Source of the DNA: Caulobacter sp.
GTDB lineage: Bacteria > Pseudomonadota > Alphaproteobacteria > Caulobacterales > Caulobacteraceae
Assembly: GCA_017744495.1 (NCBI GenBank)
Contig: JAGIBE010000144.1
Coordinates: forward strand, 20,420-84,419
DNA length: 64,000 nt
Direction of reading: 5' to 3'
The notes beneath the pieces are model-generated. The model saw only the letters and a program-made list of their open reading frames with translations. It did no database searches and was not told the origin of the DNA. Positions 20,258-29,231 of this stretch are shown piece by piece. Position 1 is the stretch's first letter. The number at the start of each line of letters is the position of its first letter. The translations under genes were made by a program, and so were the position numbers.

Positions 20258-22336
20258 ATGGCCGCGATCAACAACGTCACCGATCTGACCGTCGAAGGCG
20301 ACATCGGGGTCGTCACGCTGAACTCCCCGCCGGTCAACGCTCTGTCTGCCGCCGTACGCGAGGGGCTGAAGGGCGCGTTCGAGCAGGCCATCGCCGACCC
20401 GGCGGTCAAGGCGATCGTGCTGATCTGCGAGGGCAAGACCTTCATCGCCGGCGCCGACATCACCGAGTTCGGCAAGGCCATGACCGGTCCGTCGCTGCAG
20501 GACGTGCAGAACACCATCGAGAATTCGCCCAAGCCCGTGGTCGCCGCGATCCACGGCACGGTGTTGGGCGGCGGTCTGGAGGTGGCGCTAGTGGCTCACT
20601 ACCGCGTCGCCGTGCCTTCGGCCAAGGCGGGCCTGCCCGAAGTGAACATCGGCCTGCTGCCGGGCGCCGGCGGCACCCAGCGCCTGCCCCGCGTAGTAGG
20701 CGTCGAGAAGGCGCTGGAGATGGTCACCACCGGCCAGCACGTGCCGGCGAAAGCCGCTCTGGCGATGGGCCTGTTCGACAGTCTGGTCGAGGAAGGCGCC
20801 TTGCGCGACGGCGCCATCGCCTTCGCCCGCGTGGTGCTGGCCGAGGACAAGCCCTTGCGTCGGATCCGCGACCAGAACGAGAAGGTCGAGGCCGCCCGCG
20901 GCAAGCCCGAGATCTTCAGCGACTACCGCAAGGCCAACGCCAAGAAGTTCCGCGGCTTCATGGCGCCCGAGAACAACATCAAATGTGTCGAGGCGGCGGT
21001 GAACCTGCCCTTCGACGAGGGGCTGAAGGAAGAGCGGCGGCTGTTCATGGAGCTGATGACCGGCACGCAGTCGGCCGCCCAGCGCTACGTGTTCTTCGCC
21101 GAACGCCAGGCCGCCAAGATCCCGGACGTGCCCGAGGACACCCCGCTGATTCCGGTCAAGAAGGTGGGCGTGATCGGCGCCGGCACCATGGGCGGCGGCA
21201 TCTCGATGAATTTCCTCAACGCAGGTATCCCGGTGACGATCATCGAGGCCAAGCCGGAGAACCTGGACCGCGGCGTCGGGGTGATCCGCAAGAACTATGA
21301 GAACACCGCCAAGAAGGGCCGCCTGACCCAGGACGACGTCGAAAAGCGCATGGCGCTGCTGACGCCGTCGATGAACCTGGAGGACCTGGCCGACTGCGAC
21401 CTGATCATCGAGGCCGTGTTCGAGCTGATGGAGATCAAGAAGGAGGTCTTCGGCAAACTGGACAAGATCGCCAAGCCCGGCGCGATCCTGGCCTCCAACA
21501 CCTCGTATCTGGACATCGACGTGATCGCCGCCTCGACCTCGCGGCCGGAAAGCGTGATCGGCCTGCACTTCTTCTCGCCGGCAAATGTGATGAAGCTGCT
21601 GGAGATCGTGCGCGGGGCCAAGACCGACAAGTCGGTGATCGCCACCTCGATGCAGATCGGCAAGAAGATCGGCAAGGTCGCCGTGTTGGTCGGCAACTGC
21701 CACGGCTTCGTCGGCAACCGCATGCTGGCCCAGCGCCAGCGTGAGGCCCAGAAGCTGATCCTGGAAGGCGCTATGCCCTGGGACGTCGATCGCGTGCTCT
21801 ACGACTTCGGCCTGCCGATGGGGCCGTTCGCCATGAGCGACCTGGCCGGTCTCGACATCGGCTGGGACCCGGCCAAGACCTCGTCCTCGACCGTCCGCGA
21901 AGTGCTCTGCGAGATGGACCGTCGCGGCCAGAAGAACGGCAAGGGCTTCTATGATTACGACGAGAACCGCGTCGCCAGGCCGAGCAAGGAGGTCGAGCAG
22001 GTGATCCTCGACTTCGCCGAGAAGCGCCAGATTCAACGCCGCGCGATCAGCGACCAGGAGATCCTGGAGCGGTGCCTCTACCCGATGGTCAACGAGGGGG
22101 CCAAGATCCTGGAGGAGGGCAAGGCCATCCGCGCGTCCGACATCGATACGGTGTGGATCAACGGCTACGGCTGGCCCGTCTACACCGGTGGCCCGATGTT
22201 CTGGGGCGAGCTGGTGGGCCTGGATAAGATCCTGGCCAAGATGCAGGAATTCCAGGCCAGGCTGGGGGAAGACTTCAAGCCCTCGGCCCTGCTGGAACGC
22301 CTGGTGGCGGAGGGCAAGGGGTTCAAGGACGCCTGA
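20258..22336 (+). CDS. FadB/FadJ-like bifunctional enoyl-CoA hydratase / 3-hydroxyacyl-CoA dehydrogenase
   Basis: Crotonase motif [24 protein letters not shown]; Rossmann motif [33 protein letters not shown]. Confidence 0.93.
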   Translation: MAAINNVTDLTVEGDIGVVTLNSPPVNALSAAVREGLKGAFEQAIADPAVKAIVLICEGKTFIAGADITEFGKAMTGPSLQDVQNTIENSPKPVVAAIHGTVLGGGLEVALVAHYRVAVPSAKAGLPEVNIGLLPGAGGTQRLPRVVGVEKALEMVTTGQHVPAKAALAMGLFDSLVEEGALRDGAIAFARVVLAEDKPLRRIRDQNEKVEAARGKPEIFSDYRKANAKKFRGFMAPENNIKCVEAAVNLPFDEGLKEERRLFMELMTGTQSAAQRYVFFAERQAAKIPDVPEDTPLIPVKKVGVIGAGTMGGGISMNFLNAGIPVTIIEAKPENLDRGVGVIRKNYENTAKKGRLTQDDVEKRMALLTPSMNLEDLADCDLIIEAVFELMEIKKEVFGKLDKIAKPGAILASNTSYLDIDVIAASTSRPESVIGLHFFSPANVMKLLEIVRGAKTDKSVIATSMQIGKKIGKVAVLVGNCHGFVGNRMLAQRQREAQKLILEGAMPWDVDRVLYDFGLPMGPFAMSDLAGLDIGWDPAKTSSSTVREVLCEMDRRGQKNGKGFYDYDENRVARPSKEVEQVILDFAEKRQIQRRAISDQEILERCLYPMVNEGAKILEEGKAIRASDIDTVWINGYGWPVYTGGPMFWGELVGLDKILAKMQEFQARLGEDFKPSALLERLVAEGKGFKDA

Positions 22337-22345
22337 TCTCTCTTT

Positions 22346-22460
22346 CCCTCCCCCTCGATGGGGGAGGGGCAGGGGTGGGGGTGATGCGGCGGTCGCCGCG
22401 CCTCCACGTCAGACGGTGTCACCCCCATCCCCGACCCTTCCCTCATCAAAGGGGGAAGGG
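22346..22460. repeat. Intergenic inverted-repeat element
   Basis: 5' arm ccctccccctcgatgggggaggggcaggggtgggggtga and 3' arm tcacccccatccccgacccttccctcatcaaagggggaaggg are imperfect reverse complements. Confidence 0.8.
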
Positions 22461-22482
22461 AGTTCTTGTGAGGCGTAGGACC

Positions 22483-24033
22483 ATGACCTCGATCCAATCC
22501 ATGATGACCGCCGACTACGGCGTGATGGGCGACATCCTGCGCCAGCGGGCCGCGGAGCATCCCCAGCACCCGGCCGTGGTCATGGAGACGGGAGAAGCCG
22601 TCACCTACGCCCAGTTCGACGCCCTGGCCGACCGGGTGGCCGCGGCCCTGCAGCGCGACGGGATCAAACAGGGCGAGGCGGTCGCCGTCTGCGCCCTGTC
22701 CTCGATCCCTTATGCGGCGCTGTTCCTCGGCGCCCTACGGGCCGGGGTGGCCGTCGCGCCGCTGGCCCCGTCCTCGACGCCTGAGGCCATCGCCGGCATG
22801 GTCGCCGACTGCGGGGCGCGGCTGTTCTTCCTCGACGCCGGCGTGGCCGAGGCCCAGAAGGCCGCGCCCATCGCCGTGCGCTACATCGCGCTCGATGGCT
22901 CCGACCACGGCGAGACCTTTGACGCCTGGCTGGCCCCGGTCGGCGCGATCCCGGCGGCGGTGGCCATCGGCCCCGACGAGCCGTTCAACATCATCTATTC
23001 CAGCGGCACCACCGGCGCGCCCAAGGGAATCGTCCAGTCGCACGGCATGCGCTGGAAGCACGTATTCCGGGGCGACGCGGTCGGCTACGGGCCCGAGGCG
23101 GTGACCTTGCTGTCGACGCCGCTCTATTCGAACACGACCCTGGTCTGCTTCTTCCCCACACTGGCGGGCGGCGGGACCGTGGTGCTGATGAAGAAGTTCG
23201 ACGCCGGCCGTTATCTCGAACTGGCCCAGCAGCACCGCATGACGCACACCATGCTGGTGCCGGTGCAGTACCGCCGCCTGATGGACCGGCCCGACTTCGG
23301 CGACTTCGACCTGTCCTCGACCCATCTGAAGTTCTGCACCAGCGCCCCGTTCTCGGCCGAGCTGAAGGCCCAGGTCCTGGCCCGCTGGCCCGGCGGCTTG
23401 GTCGAGTATTTCGGCATGACCGAGGGCGGCGGCACCTGCATCCTGATGGCCCACGAGCATCCCGACAAGCTGCACACCGTGGGCAAGCCGGCTCCCGGCC
23501 ACGACATCCGGCTGATCGACGAGGACGGCGTCCAGGTCGGTCCCGGCGTGGTCGGCGAGATCGTCGGCCGTTCGGGCGGGATGATGAACGGCTATCACGG
23601 CCAGCCGGGCAAGACGGCCGAGGCGACCTGGATCTCGCCCGAGGGCTGGCGGTTCATCCGCACTGGCGACGTCGGCCGTTTCGACGAGGACGGCTTCCTC
23701 ACCCTGATGGACCGCAAGAAGGACATGATCATCAGCGGCGGCTTCAACATCTATCCCAGCGACATCGAGGCCGAGATCGTCAAACACCCCGACGTGGTCG
23801 AGGCGGCGGTGGTCGGCGTGCCCTCGGACGCCTGGGGCGAATCGCCGGTGGCCTTCGTGGCGGTGAAGCCTGAAGCGCGAATTGACGCGGAGGACCTCAA
23901 GGCCTGGGTCAACGGTCGCCTGGGCAAGACCCAGAGGCTGGTCGATCTGCGGCTGGTCGAATCCCTGCCCCGCAGCCATATTGGCAAGGTCTTGAAGCGT
24001 GAACTCCGGGACGGCTGGACGGCTTCTGCCTAG
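22483..24033 (+). CDS. Class I adenylate-forming enzyme (acyl-CoA synthetase / AMP-dependent ligase)
   Basis: P-loop IIYSSGTTGAPKGIVQSH, EYFGMTEGGG, DRKKDMIISGGFNIYPSDIE. Confidence 0.93.
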   Translation: MTSIQSMMTADYGVMGDILRQRAAEHPQHPAVVMETGEAVTYAQFDALADRVAAALQRDGIKQGEAVAVCALSSIPYAALFLGALRAGVAVAPLAPSSTPEAIAGMVADCGARLFFLDAGVAEAQKAAPIAVRYIALDGSDHGETFDAWLAPVGAIPAAVAIGPDEPFNIIYSSGTTGAPKGIVQSHGMRWKHVFRGDAVGYGPEAVTLLSTPLYSNTTLVCFFPTLAGGGTVVLMKKFDAGRYLELAQQHRMTHTMLVPVQYRRLMDRPDFGDFDLSSTHLKFCTSAPFSAELKAQVLARWPGGLVEYFGMTEGGGTCILMAHEHPDKLHTVGKPAPGHDIRLIDEDGVQVGPGVVGEIVGRSGGMMNGYHGQPGKTAEATWISPEGWRFIRTGDVGRFDEDGFLTLMDRKKDMIISGGFNIYPSDIEAEIVKHPDVVEAAVVGVPSDAWGESPVAFVAVKPEARIDAEDLKAWVNGRLGKTQRLVDLRLVESLPRSHIGKVLKRELRDGWTASA

Positions 24034-24162
24034 GTCGAAGATTCCGGACACATTTTTGCCGCGACGGCGCGCCGCATCGGGCCGCCGCGAGTCAGTCGAT
24101 ACGTTTGCTTAACCATAACGGCGCTGTCGTGTGACAGGCCGGATTGTTCGGAAACGATCTCG

Positions 24163-25149
24163 ATGCAAGCCCTTCCCAAAGCCGCCCTGTCGCCCGAAGC
24201 CCGCAAGCAGGCCAAGGCCGAGGCGGCGTTCGCGGCCGCCGGCGTCCCGATGGACTTCGCGGCCGTCGAGAAGGTGCTGCGACAGGGGCTGACCCCGGGC
24301 CTCGACGCCAAGCTGGCCGACCGCTTCGACCGCCCCACCGCCGTGCGCGCCGTCGCCGATCGGGTCAGTGCTCTGACCGCCGCCCTCGTCGCCTCGGGCG
24401 TCCGCTCCGGCGGCGTCTGCATCGTCCCCGCCCTGGCCTCGGCCGCCACCCTGGAGGCGGTCGCCGCCGCCGGCCTGCGGGCCTGGCTGGTGGACGTGGA
24501 TCCCTACAGCTGGATGTTCGACCCGGCCCACCTGCGTGAACGCCTCGGCGAGGCCCCGCCGCCGATCGAGGCCATCGTCCCCACCTGCGCCTTCGGCCGC
24601 GCCCCGGACATGACCGCCTGGGCCGCCTTCCAGCGCGAGACGGGCCTGCCGATCGTGGTCGACGCCACCGACGGCTTCGACGTGATCATGGACGCTCCGG
24701 TTCCGGTGATCGTCGGCCTGCCCAGCGGCCAGGGCGTGTTCGTGGCCAGCCAGGACGCCAGCTTCATCGCCCGCCTTGAAGCCCCCGCCTTCGAAGGTGA
24801 GGCTGGTCTCGAAGGCTGGTCGGGCCAGCGCCTGCGCCTGGCCACCGCCGCCCAGCGCCTGCGCATGCTGCTGCTGGGCGCGCCGATCGGCTTCCAGCCC
24901 GGCTGGGGCATGAGCTGGGTGTCGGACGCCTGGGTCGTCAGCGTCACGGAAGGCGCCGCCCCGGTCGTGGCCGAGAAGCTGGCGCAGATGGGCTATGCGA
25001 CCAATCCGGTCGGCCCGGGTATCGTGATCCGCGACCAGACCCCGGTGGCCGACCGCTTGGCCAAGTCGGTGCTCAGCCTGCCGTTCCATGCGGACTTGGG
25101 GATCGCGGAACTGGACGAGCTGGCCGAAGCGGTGCGGAAGGCGCTCTAA
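24163..25149 (+). CDS. DegT/DnrJ/EryC1-aminotransferase-like protein, probably degenerate
   Basis: 328 aa; VRSGGVCIVPALASAATLEAVAAAGLRAWLVDVDPYSWMFDP and LPIVVDATDGFDV resemble fold-type I DegT proteins; the usual (H/Y)xTK segment appears replaced. Confidence 0.55.
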   Translation: MQALPKAALSPEARKQAKAEAAFAAAGVPMDFAAVEKVLRQGLTPGLDAKLADRFDRPTAVRAVADRVSALTAALVASGVRSGGVCIVPALASAATLEAVAAAGLRAWLVDVDPYSWMFDPAHLRERLGEAPPPIEAIVPTCAFGRAPDMTAWAAFQRETGLPIVVDATDGFDVIMDAPVPVIVGLPSGQGVFVASQDASFIARLEAPAFEGEAGLEGWSGQRLRLATAAQRLRMLLLGAPIGFQPGWGMSWVSDAWVVSVTEGAAPVVAEKLAQMGYATNPVGPGIVIRDQTPVADRLAKSVLSLPFHADLGIAELDELAEAVRKAL

Positions 25150-25151
25150 CA

Positions 25152-25313
25152 ACACCTTCTCCCAGAGGGAGAAGGAGGGGCCCGCGACGAAGTCGTGGGA
25201 GGATGAGGGGTTACACCCTCACCGGCGTGCCGGCACGCCGTCGACCGTTCCTAACCCCTCACCCTCCCATTGCTGCGCAATAGGTCCCTCCCTCTCCCTC
25301 TGGGAGAGGGTTC
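25152..25313. repeat. Intergenic inverted-repeat element
   Basis: Arms ccttctcccagagggagaaggaggggcccgcgacgaagtcgtgggaggatgaggggtt / aacccctcaccctcccattgctgcgcaataggtccctccctctccctctgggagaggg are imperfect reverse complements; central cggcgtgccggcacgccg palindrome. Confidence 0.9.
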
Positions 25314-26332
25314 TAATTAGCCGCAGCGTAGGCCTCGACCTCGGCCACCCGCCGCGCCTTCTCCCCCTCATCCAAGAACGACCCCGTGAAGCTGTTCTTG
25401 GCCAGGGTCACCAGCTCGTCCCGCGTCAGGCCCACGGCCTCCGCCGTCTGGACATAGTTCTCCAGCAGGTAGCCGCCGAAATAGGCCGGGTCGTCGGAAT
25501 TGACCGTGGCCTTCAGGCCCAGCTTCAGCATGCGCTTGAGCGGATGCAGCTTCAGGTCCGACACCCCGCACAGCTTCAGGTTCGACAGCGGGCAGACGGT
25601 CAGGGTCGTGCCGTCCTGCACCAGGCGGGCGGTCAGGCAGTCGTCCTCCAGGGCGCGGTTGCCGTGGTCAATGCGGTCGACGACCAGGGTGTCCACCGCC
25701 TCCCAGACATAGGCCGGCGGGCCTTCCTCGCCGGCGTGGGCCACGACCTTGAGGCCCAGGTCCCGGGCCGCCTGCATGACGCGGGCGAACTTGGCGGGCG
25801 GGTGGCCGACCTCCGAGGAGTCCAGCCCCACCCCGGCCAGCTTGGACAGGTGCGGCTTGGCCTGCTCCAGGGTGGCGAAGGCCGAGGCCTCGTCCAGGTG
25901 GCGCAGGAAGCAGAGGATCAGCTTGGAGGTGACGCCCAGCTCGCGCTCCGCCTGTTCCATGCCCTCGACCAGGCCGTCGATCACCGTCTCGAAGGCCACG
26001 CCGCGATCGGTGTGGGTCTGGGGGTCGAAGAAGATCTCGGCATGGGTCCCGCCGTCGGCCGCGAGGCGGCGGAAATAGGCCAGGGCCAGGTCCTTGAAGT
26101 CGGCCTTGGTCAGGAGCACGCCCGCGCCCTGGTAGTAGATGTCCAGGAAGTCCTGCAGGTTGGAGAAGGCGTAGGCGGCGCGGATCTCGTCCACGGACTT
26201 GAACGGCAGGGTCACGCCGTTGCGCGCGGCCAGCTCGAACATCAGCTCGGGCTCGAGGCTGCCCTCGATGTGCATGTGCAGCTCGGCCTTGGGCAGGCCG
26301 CGGACGAAGGCTTCGAGGTTGGTATCGGTCAT
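25313..26332 (-). CDS. add: Adenosine/adenine deaminase family protein
   Basis: KAELHMHIEGSLEPELMFELAARNGV, FLDIYYQGAGVLLTKADF, HAGEEGPPAYVWEAVDTL, STNSDDP-like VNSDDPAYFGGYL. Start at MTDTNLEAF; substrate (adenine or adenosine) not resolved. Confidence 0.9.
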   Translation of the reverse strand: MTDTNLEAFVRGLPKAELHMHIEGSLEPELMFELAARNGVTLPFKSVDEIRAAYAFSNLQDFLDIYYQGAGVLLTKADFKDLALAYFRRLAADGGTHAEIFFDPQTHTDRGVAFETVIDGLVEGMEQAERELGVTSKLILCFLRHLDEASAFATLEQAKPHLSKLAGVGLDSSEVGHPPAKFARVMQAARDLGLKVVAHAGEEGPPAYVWEAVDTLVVDRIDHGNRALEDDCLTARLVQDGTTLTVCPLSNLKLCGVSDLKLHPLKRMLKLGLKATVNSDDPAYFGGYLLENYVQTAEAVGLTRDELVTLAKNSFTGSFLDEGEKARRVAEVEAYAAAN

Positions 26333-26380
26333 GGCGGGATTATGAGCGTCGGGGGCAGGGGGATTCAACAGGGATCGTTC

Positions 26381-26454
26381 GGATGGGGATGCGCCCATGG
26401 GCACGTCCCCATCAGACGCATCGCCAGACTTGGGGACACGCGCGCGCATGTCCC
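26381..26454. repeat. Intergenic inverted-repeat element
   Basis: Near-palindromic gatggggatgcgcccatgggcacgtccccatc followed by ggggacacgcgcgcgcatgtccc; architecture resembles the element at 36033-36109. Confidence 0.7.
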
Positions 26455-26996
26455 GACCGGGAAACCCGGCGGGTGGGAGGCGGCGGAGCGTCCGGGCCAT
26501 GCCCGGTGTAGAGTTGGTGGAGTGTACCGTTTCGACAGGGTCTGGACGCTCCGCGCGGATCGTTTTCAAGAAGCCTTCGGATCGCGGATTTTTAACCCGC
26601 TCCGATGGAGGCCCCCGACGGGCGGAAGGTTGACGTCCCTTCCGGACCGCCCGGGCGATTTCAGCCCGGGCCTGCTGCATTCGCCGATCCTTCGCCGCCA
26701 GGGCTTCGTCCCGATGTTTCAGGGAGCCTGCCCAGGTCCGTCGCGAAAGAGGTCCGGAAGGACCGCCGACGAATACTTCCCGCTCGACCGCCCCTGTCGC
26801 ACGTTTCGGTCGCCGGCCGGACGTCCTCCCCACGACAGGGCGAGAATGAGTATGCGGGCGGTTTGAACGCGGCGGCGGTTGTGACGCTGATTTTTCTTCA
26901 AAGCTTTGAAATTGTTGAGGCCTGCTCAGCAATTCGCGGGGATTGAGCGGCCTCTATTCCCGCCAAAGCTCCCTTCGCCACACGAAGGGGAGCCAT

Positions 26997-27139
26997 CCTT
27001 ACATCTCACGGCGAGACGATCGCCGGGCTGGGCAGGTCACTCAAGGACGACGCGTCGCGTCGCCGCGGAGCGGCCGGCGGAGCCGGTCCTTGACTGACCT
27101 GCCCAGCCCGGCACGCTGCAGCCTCCAAGAGATGTAAGG
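26997..27139. repeat. 143-bp palindromic intergenic element
   Basis: Outer arms ccttacatctc / gagatgtaagg (perfect) and inner arms gccgggctgggcaggtcactcaaggac / gtccttgactgacctgcccagcccggc (one mismatch). Confidence 0.88.
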
Positions 27140-27210
27140 CTCACACCGACCGTGGAGGTCGGCTTCCGACCCTGAGCGGACATCGGACTCGCTAGAGCTC
27201 GCGCCTAGAC

Positions 27211-27564
27211 TTAAGCTCTGTCTTTGAGACTGTAGATCTCGAAGGCAGCACGCACGTCGTTGCCTTCGACATGTTCGATCGTCTCGATAGCCTCAAGGGC
27301 CTCGTGAGCCACCTCGAAGCTGCCCGTAACGACCAAGTCGGTGAGCAAAGCCAAGTGAGGTGCGCAGTTGAGATATCTGAGCGCATGGACCAACGTGCCG
27401 CGATTGTTGGCGAGTTCGGGCCGTTGGATCAGCCTTACAAGAACCTCATCCACCCCATCGCACTTTGCTTCAGCGAGATGAAGCGCCAAGGCGTTGCGCG
27501 TCGCGCCGTCTTTGGCGTTTTCGAGCGAGAGCAGTTCCGAGGTGGTTACTTCGAAATTATTCAT
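27211..27564 (-). CDS. Hypothetical protein, possible HEAT-like repeat
   Basis: 117 aa; LLTDLVVTGSFEVAHEALEAIETIEH resembles a helical repeat. Confidence 0.6.
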   Translation of the reverse strand: MNNFEVTTSELLSLENAKDGATRNALALHLAEAKCDGVDEVLVRLIQRPELANNRGTLVHALRYLNCAPHLALLTDLVVTGSFEVAHEALEAIETIEHVEGNDVRAAFEIYSLKDRA

Positions 27565-27741
27565 GAGCCTGTTGTAGCTCGAACGGTGAAGGGCCGACAG
27601 CCGACCTATGGCGGACCATACGCCTAACGGGCGACTGATCGACGTTCAAAGTCAGCGCCAGCCCGAAAGACCGCTTTCGACCCGTTGCGGACCTTAGTCG
27701 CCCGCTCCATTCTGCCATGGCCTAGCTCTTGGAGAGGTCTC

Positions 27742-28029
27742 TTGCATTACGCCGCCGCGTTGTTTCAAGTGCTATACCTTTGCGCGGCCTTAGCTAGCCT
27801 CGCAGCAGTGACTGCGATCCTGCGGCGCCTCGGCTATGGGCTGACGATCGTTGCGATGCCAGCCGGCGCAACGGCTTTGCTCGTCATCGCCCTACAGTTG
27901 ATGTCTTTTTTCCTGGTGGGCTTCCCTCCCTTTGCATTTGGGATCGTCGCCTCAGCCATTCCAGCACTAATGATCGTGCCGCCCGTATGTATCGTCGTGA
28001 TCGCGTTCTCGAAGCGGCTGCGAAAGTGA
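27742..28029 (+). CDS. Hypothetical small membrane protein
   Basis: TTG start with GGAGAGG upstream; three hydrophobic segments (LCAALASLAAVTAIL, LLVIALQLMSFFLVGF, ALMIVPPVCIVVIAF). Confidence 0.5.
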   Translation: MHYAAALFQVLYLCAALASLAAVTAILRRLGYGLTIVAMPAGATALLVIALQLMSFFLVGFPPFAFGIVASAIPALMIVPPVCIVVIAFSKRLRK

Positions 28030-28220
28030 CGTCGTGCGAATGCGCGGCGCGAATCTAACATCGGTCGAGGTCCGGCAACCACCCCTTCCTGACCTAAGCG
28101 GTGTCCGCTCTGAGGCCAGGTGCCCGGGGTCCACCCTCGGCGCCGCCGGCAATTTCCACTCCCGACCCATTGCGGACAAAGTCACTCAGCATCCTAAGTC
28201 AACTCAGGCGGGAAGATGCG

Positions 28221-28742
28221 ATGTTTTTTGCTGGCATGGTGGTCGCCGCGTTCATTGGAACCGCCGGTCTTGATGGACAGGTTTCACCGCCGATGGAGCA
28301 TGGGAGTCCGGCCGCGAAAGCTGACCCCGCTTCGCGTGAGATTGAGTTTCGCTACGATGATGCGGAAGCTCAACGCACCGCGCGAAAGCTGCTCGCAAAG
28401 AAGCTGGCCCAGGATCAGAGTGACGCCTCCGACGCTGGTGCGCTCCGGACAGCTTGGGTGAGGCTGTCTCCCACCCGGGATCCGGCGCTCTTCGTGCTAT
28501 ATGGCTGCTCGCCAACGGGCAATTGTGGACTGTACGGATTTGAGCCGTCGAATAGGGGATGGCGACAGGTTCTGCACAGCATCGCACAGACATGTGCGGT
28601 CTTGCCGTCATCTCACGGGGGCCGGCGCGACCTCTCAGCTCGGATGCACGGCAGCGCGACAGAGTCGACGATCAAGGCCTATTGGTGGAGCAAGGACCGC
28701 TACTTGCGGGCGTCCGCCAAGGAAATCACCTTCGCGCGCTAA
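28221..28742 (+). CDS. Hypothetical protein, possible signal peptide
   Basis: ORF from ATG MFFAGMVVAAFIGTAGLDG...; no domain recognised. Confidence 0.5.
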   Translation: MFFAGMVVAAFIGTAGLDGQVSPPMEHGSPAAKADPASREIEFRYDDAEAQRTARKLLAKKLAQDQSDASDAGALRTAWVRLSPTRDPALFVLYGCSPTGNCGLYGFEPSNRGWRQVLHSIAQTCAVLPSSHGGRRDLSARMHGSATESTIKAYWWSKDRYLRASAKEITFAR

Positions 28743-28843
28743 GCGTCTGATAGCCACCCCGAACTGACATACGAAGCGCCCGCTCCCGGCGGACGTCACC
28801 GCACGAGTCCCCATCCGCCGCCCGATGGCCTAAAAGCCGTCCC

Positions 28844-29221
28844 GTGAACCACCTCCCCATCCCCCTCGAAGACCTCGGCCCGGACATCGGGTTCGCCGAA
28901 GCCCAGGCCGCCGGGCTCTACGGCCGCGACTATCGCAAGGCGCTGGCCAGCGACGACGGGTTCCAGCGGCTGGACGCCGTGGAGCGCCTCGCCGGCGCCC
29001 GCGCGGCGCTCAGCGCGCAGGAGGTGGCGGTGATGGACATGGCCGCCGGGCGCGGTCACGCTCTGGTCGAGATCGTCCGCCTGACCGGCCGCGAGGCGGC
29101 GTTCGTCGAGGCGCTGGTCCTGGGCGCCTGCGCCAAGCTGGTGGCGCACTATCAGGCGGTGGGCGACGCCGACGACGAGGTCGGGCCTGGGCCGCTCCAG
29201 CTGCCGGGGCCGTTCCTCTAG
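28844..29221 (+). CDS. Hypothetical protein
   Basis: 125 aa ORF with typical GC-rich codon usage; no family recognised. Confidence 0.6.
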   Translation: MNHLPIPLEDLGPDIGFAEAQAAGLYGRDYRKALASDDGFQRLDAVERLAGARAALSAQEVAVMDMAAGRGHALVEIVRLTGREAAFVEALVLGACAKLVAHYQAVGDADDEVGPGPLQLPGPFL

Positions 29222-29231
29222 GCTCCGCGCC

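Noticed and set aside
20588-22036. 482-aa minus-strand ORF antisense to the fadB-like gene
   Set aside because: Antisense artefact; the plus strand carries unambiguous enzyme motifs.
22735-24051. 438-aa minus-strand ORF antisense to the CoA ligase gene
   Set aside because: Antisense artefact; no domain.
26510-26900. Possible tmRNA or RNase P RNA
   Set aside because: No tRNA-like acceptor/T-loop, tag or P4-like motif that I could identify; left as an unexplained region.
26333-26932. 200-aa N-terminal extension of the deaminase ORF
   Set aside because: Reads through a palindromic repeat and gives an Arg/Pro-rich sequence; the family start MTDTNLEAF at 26332 fits.
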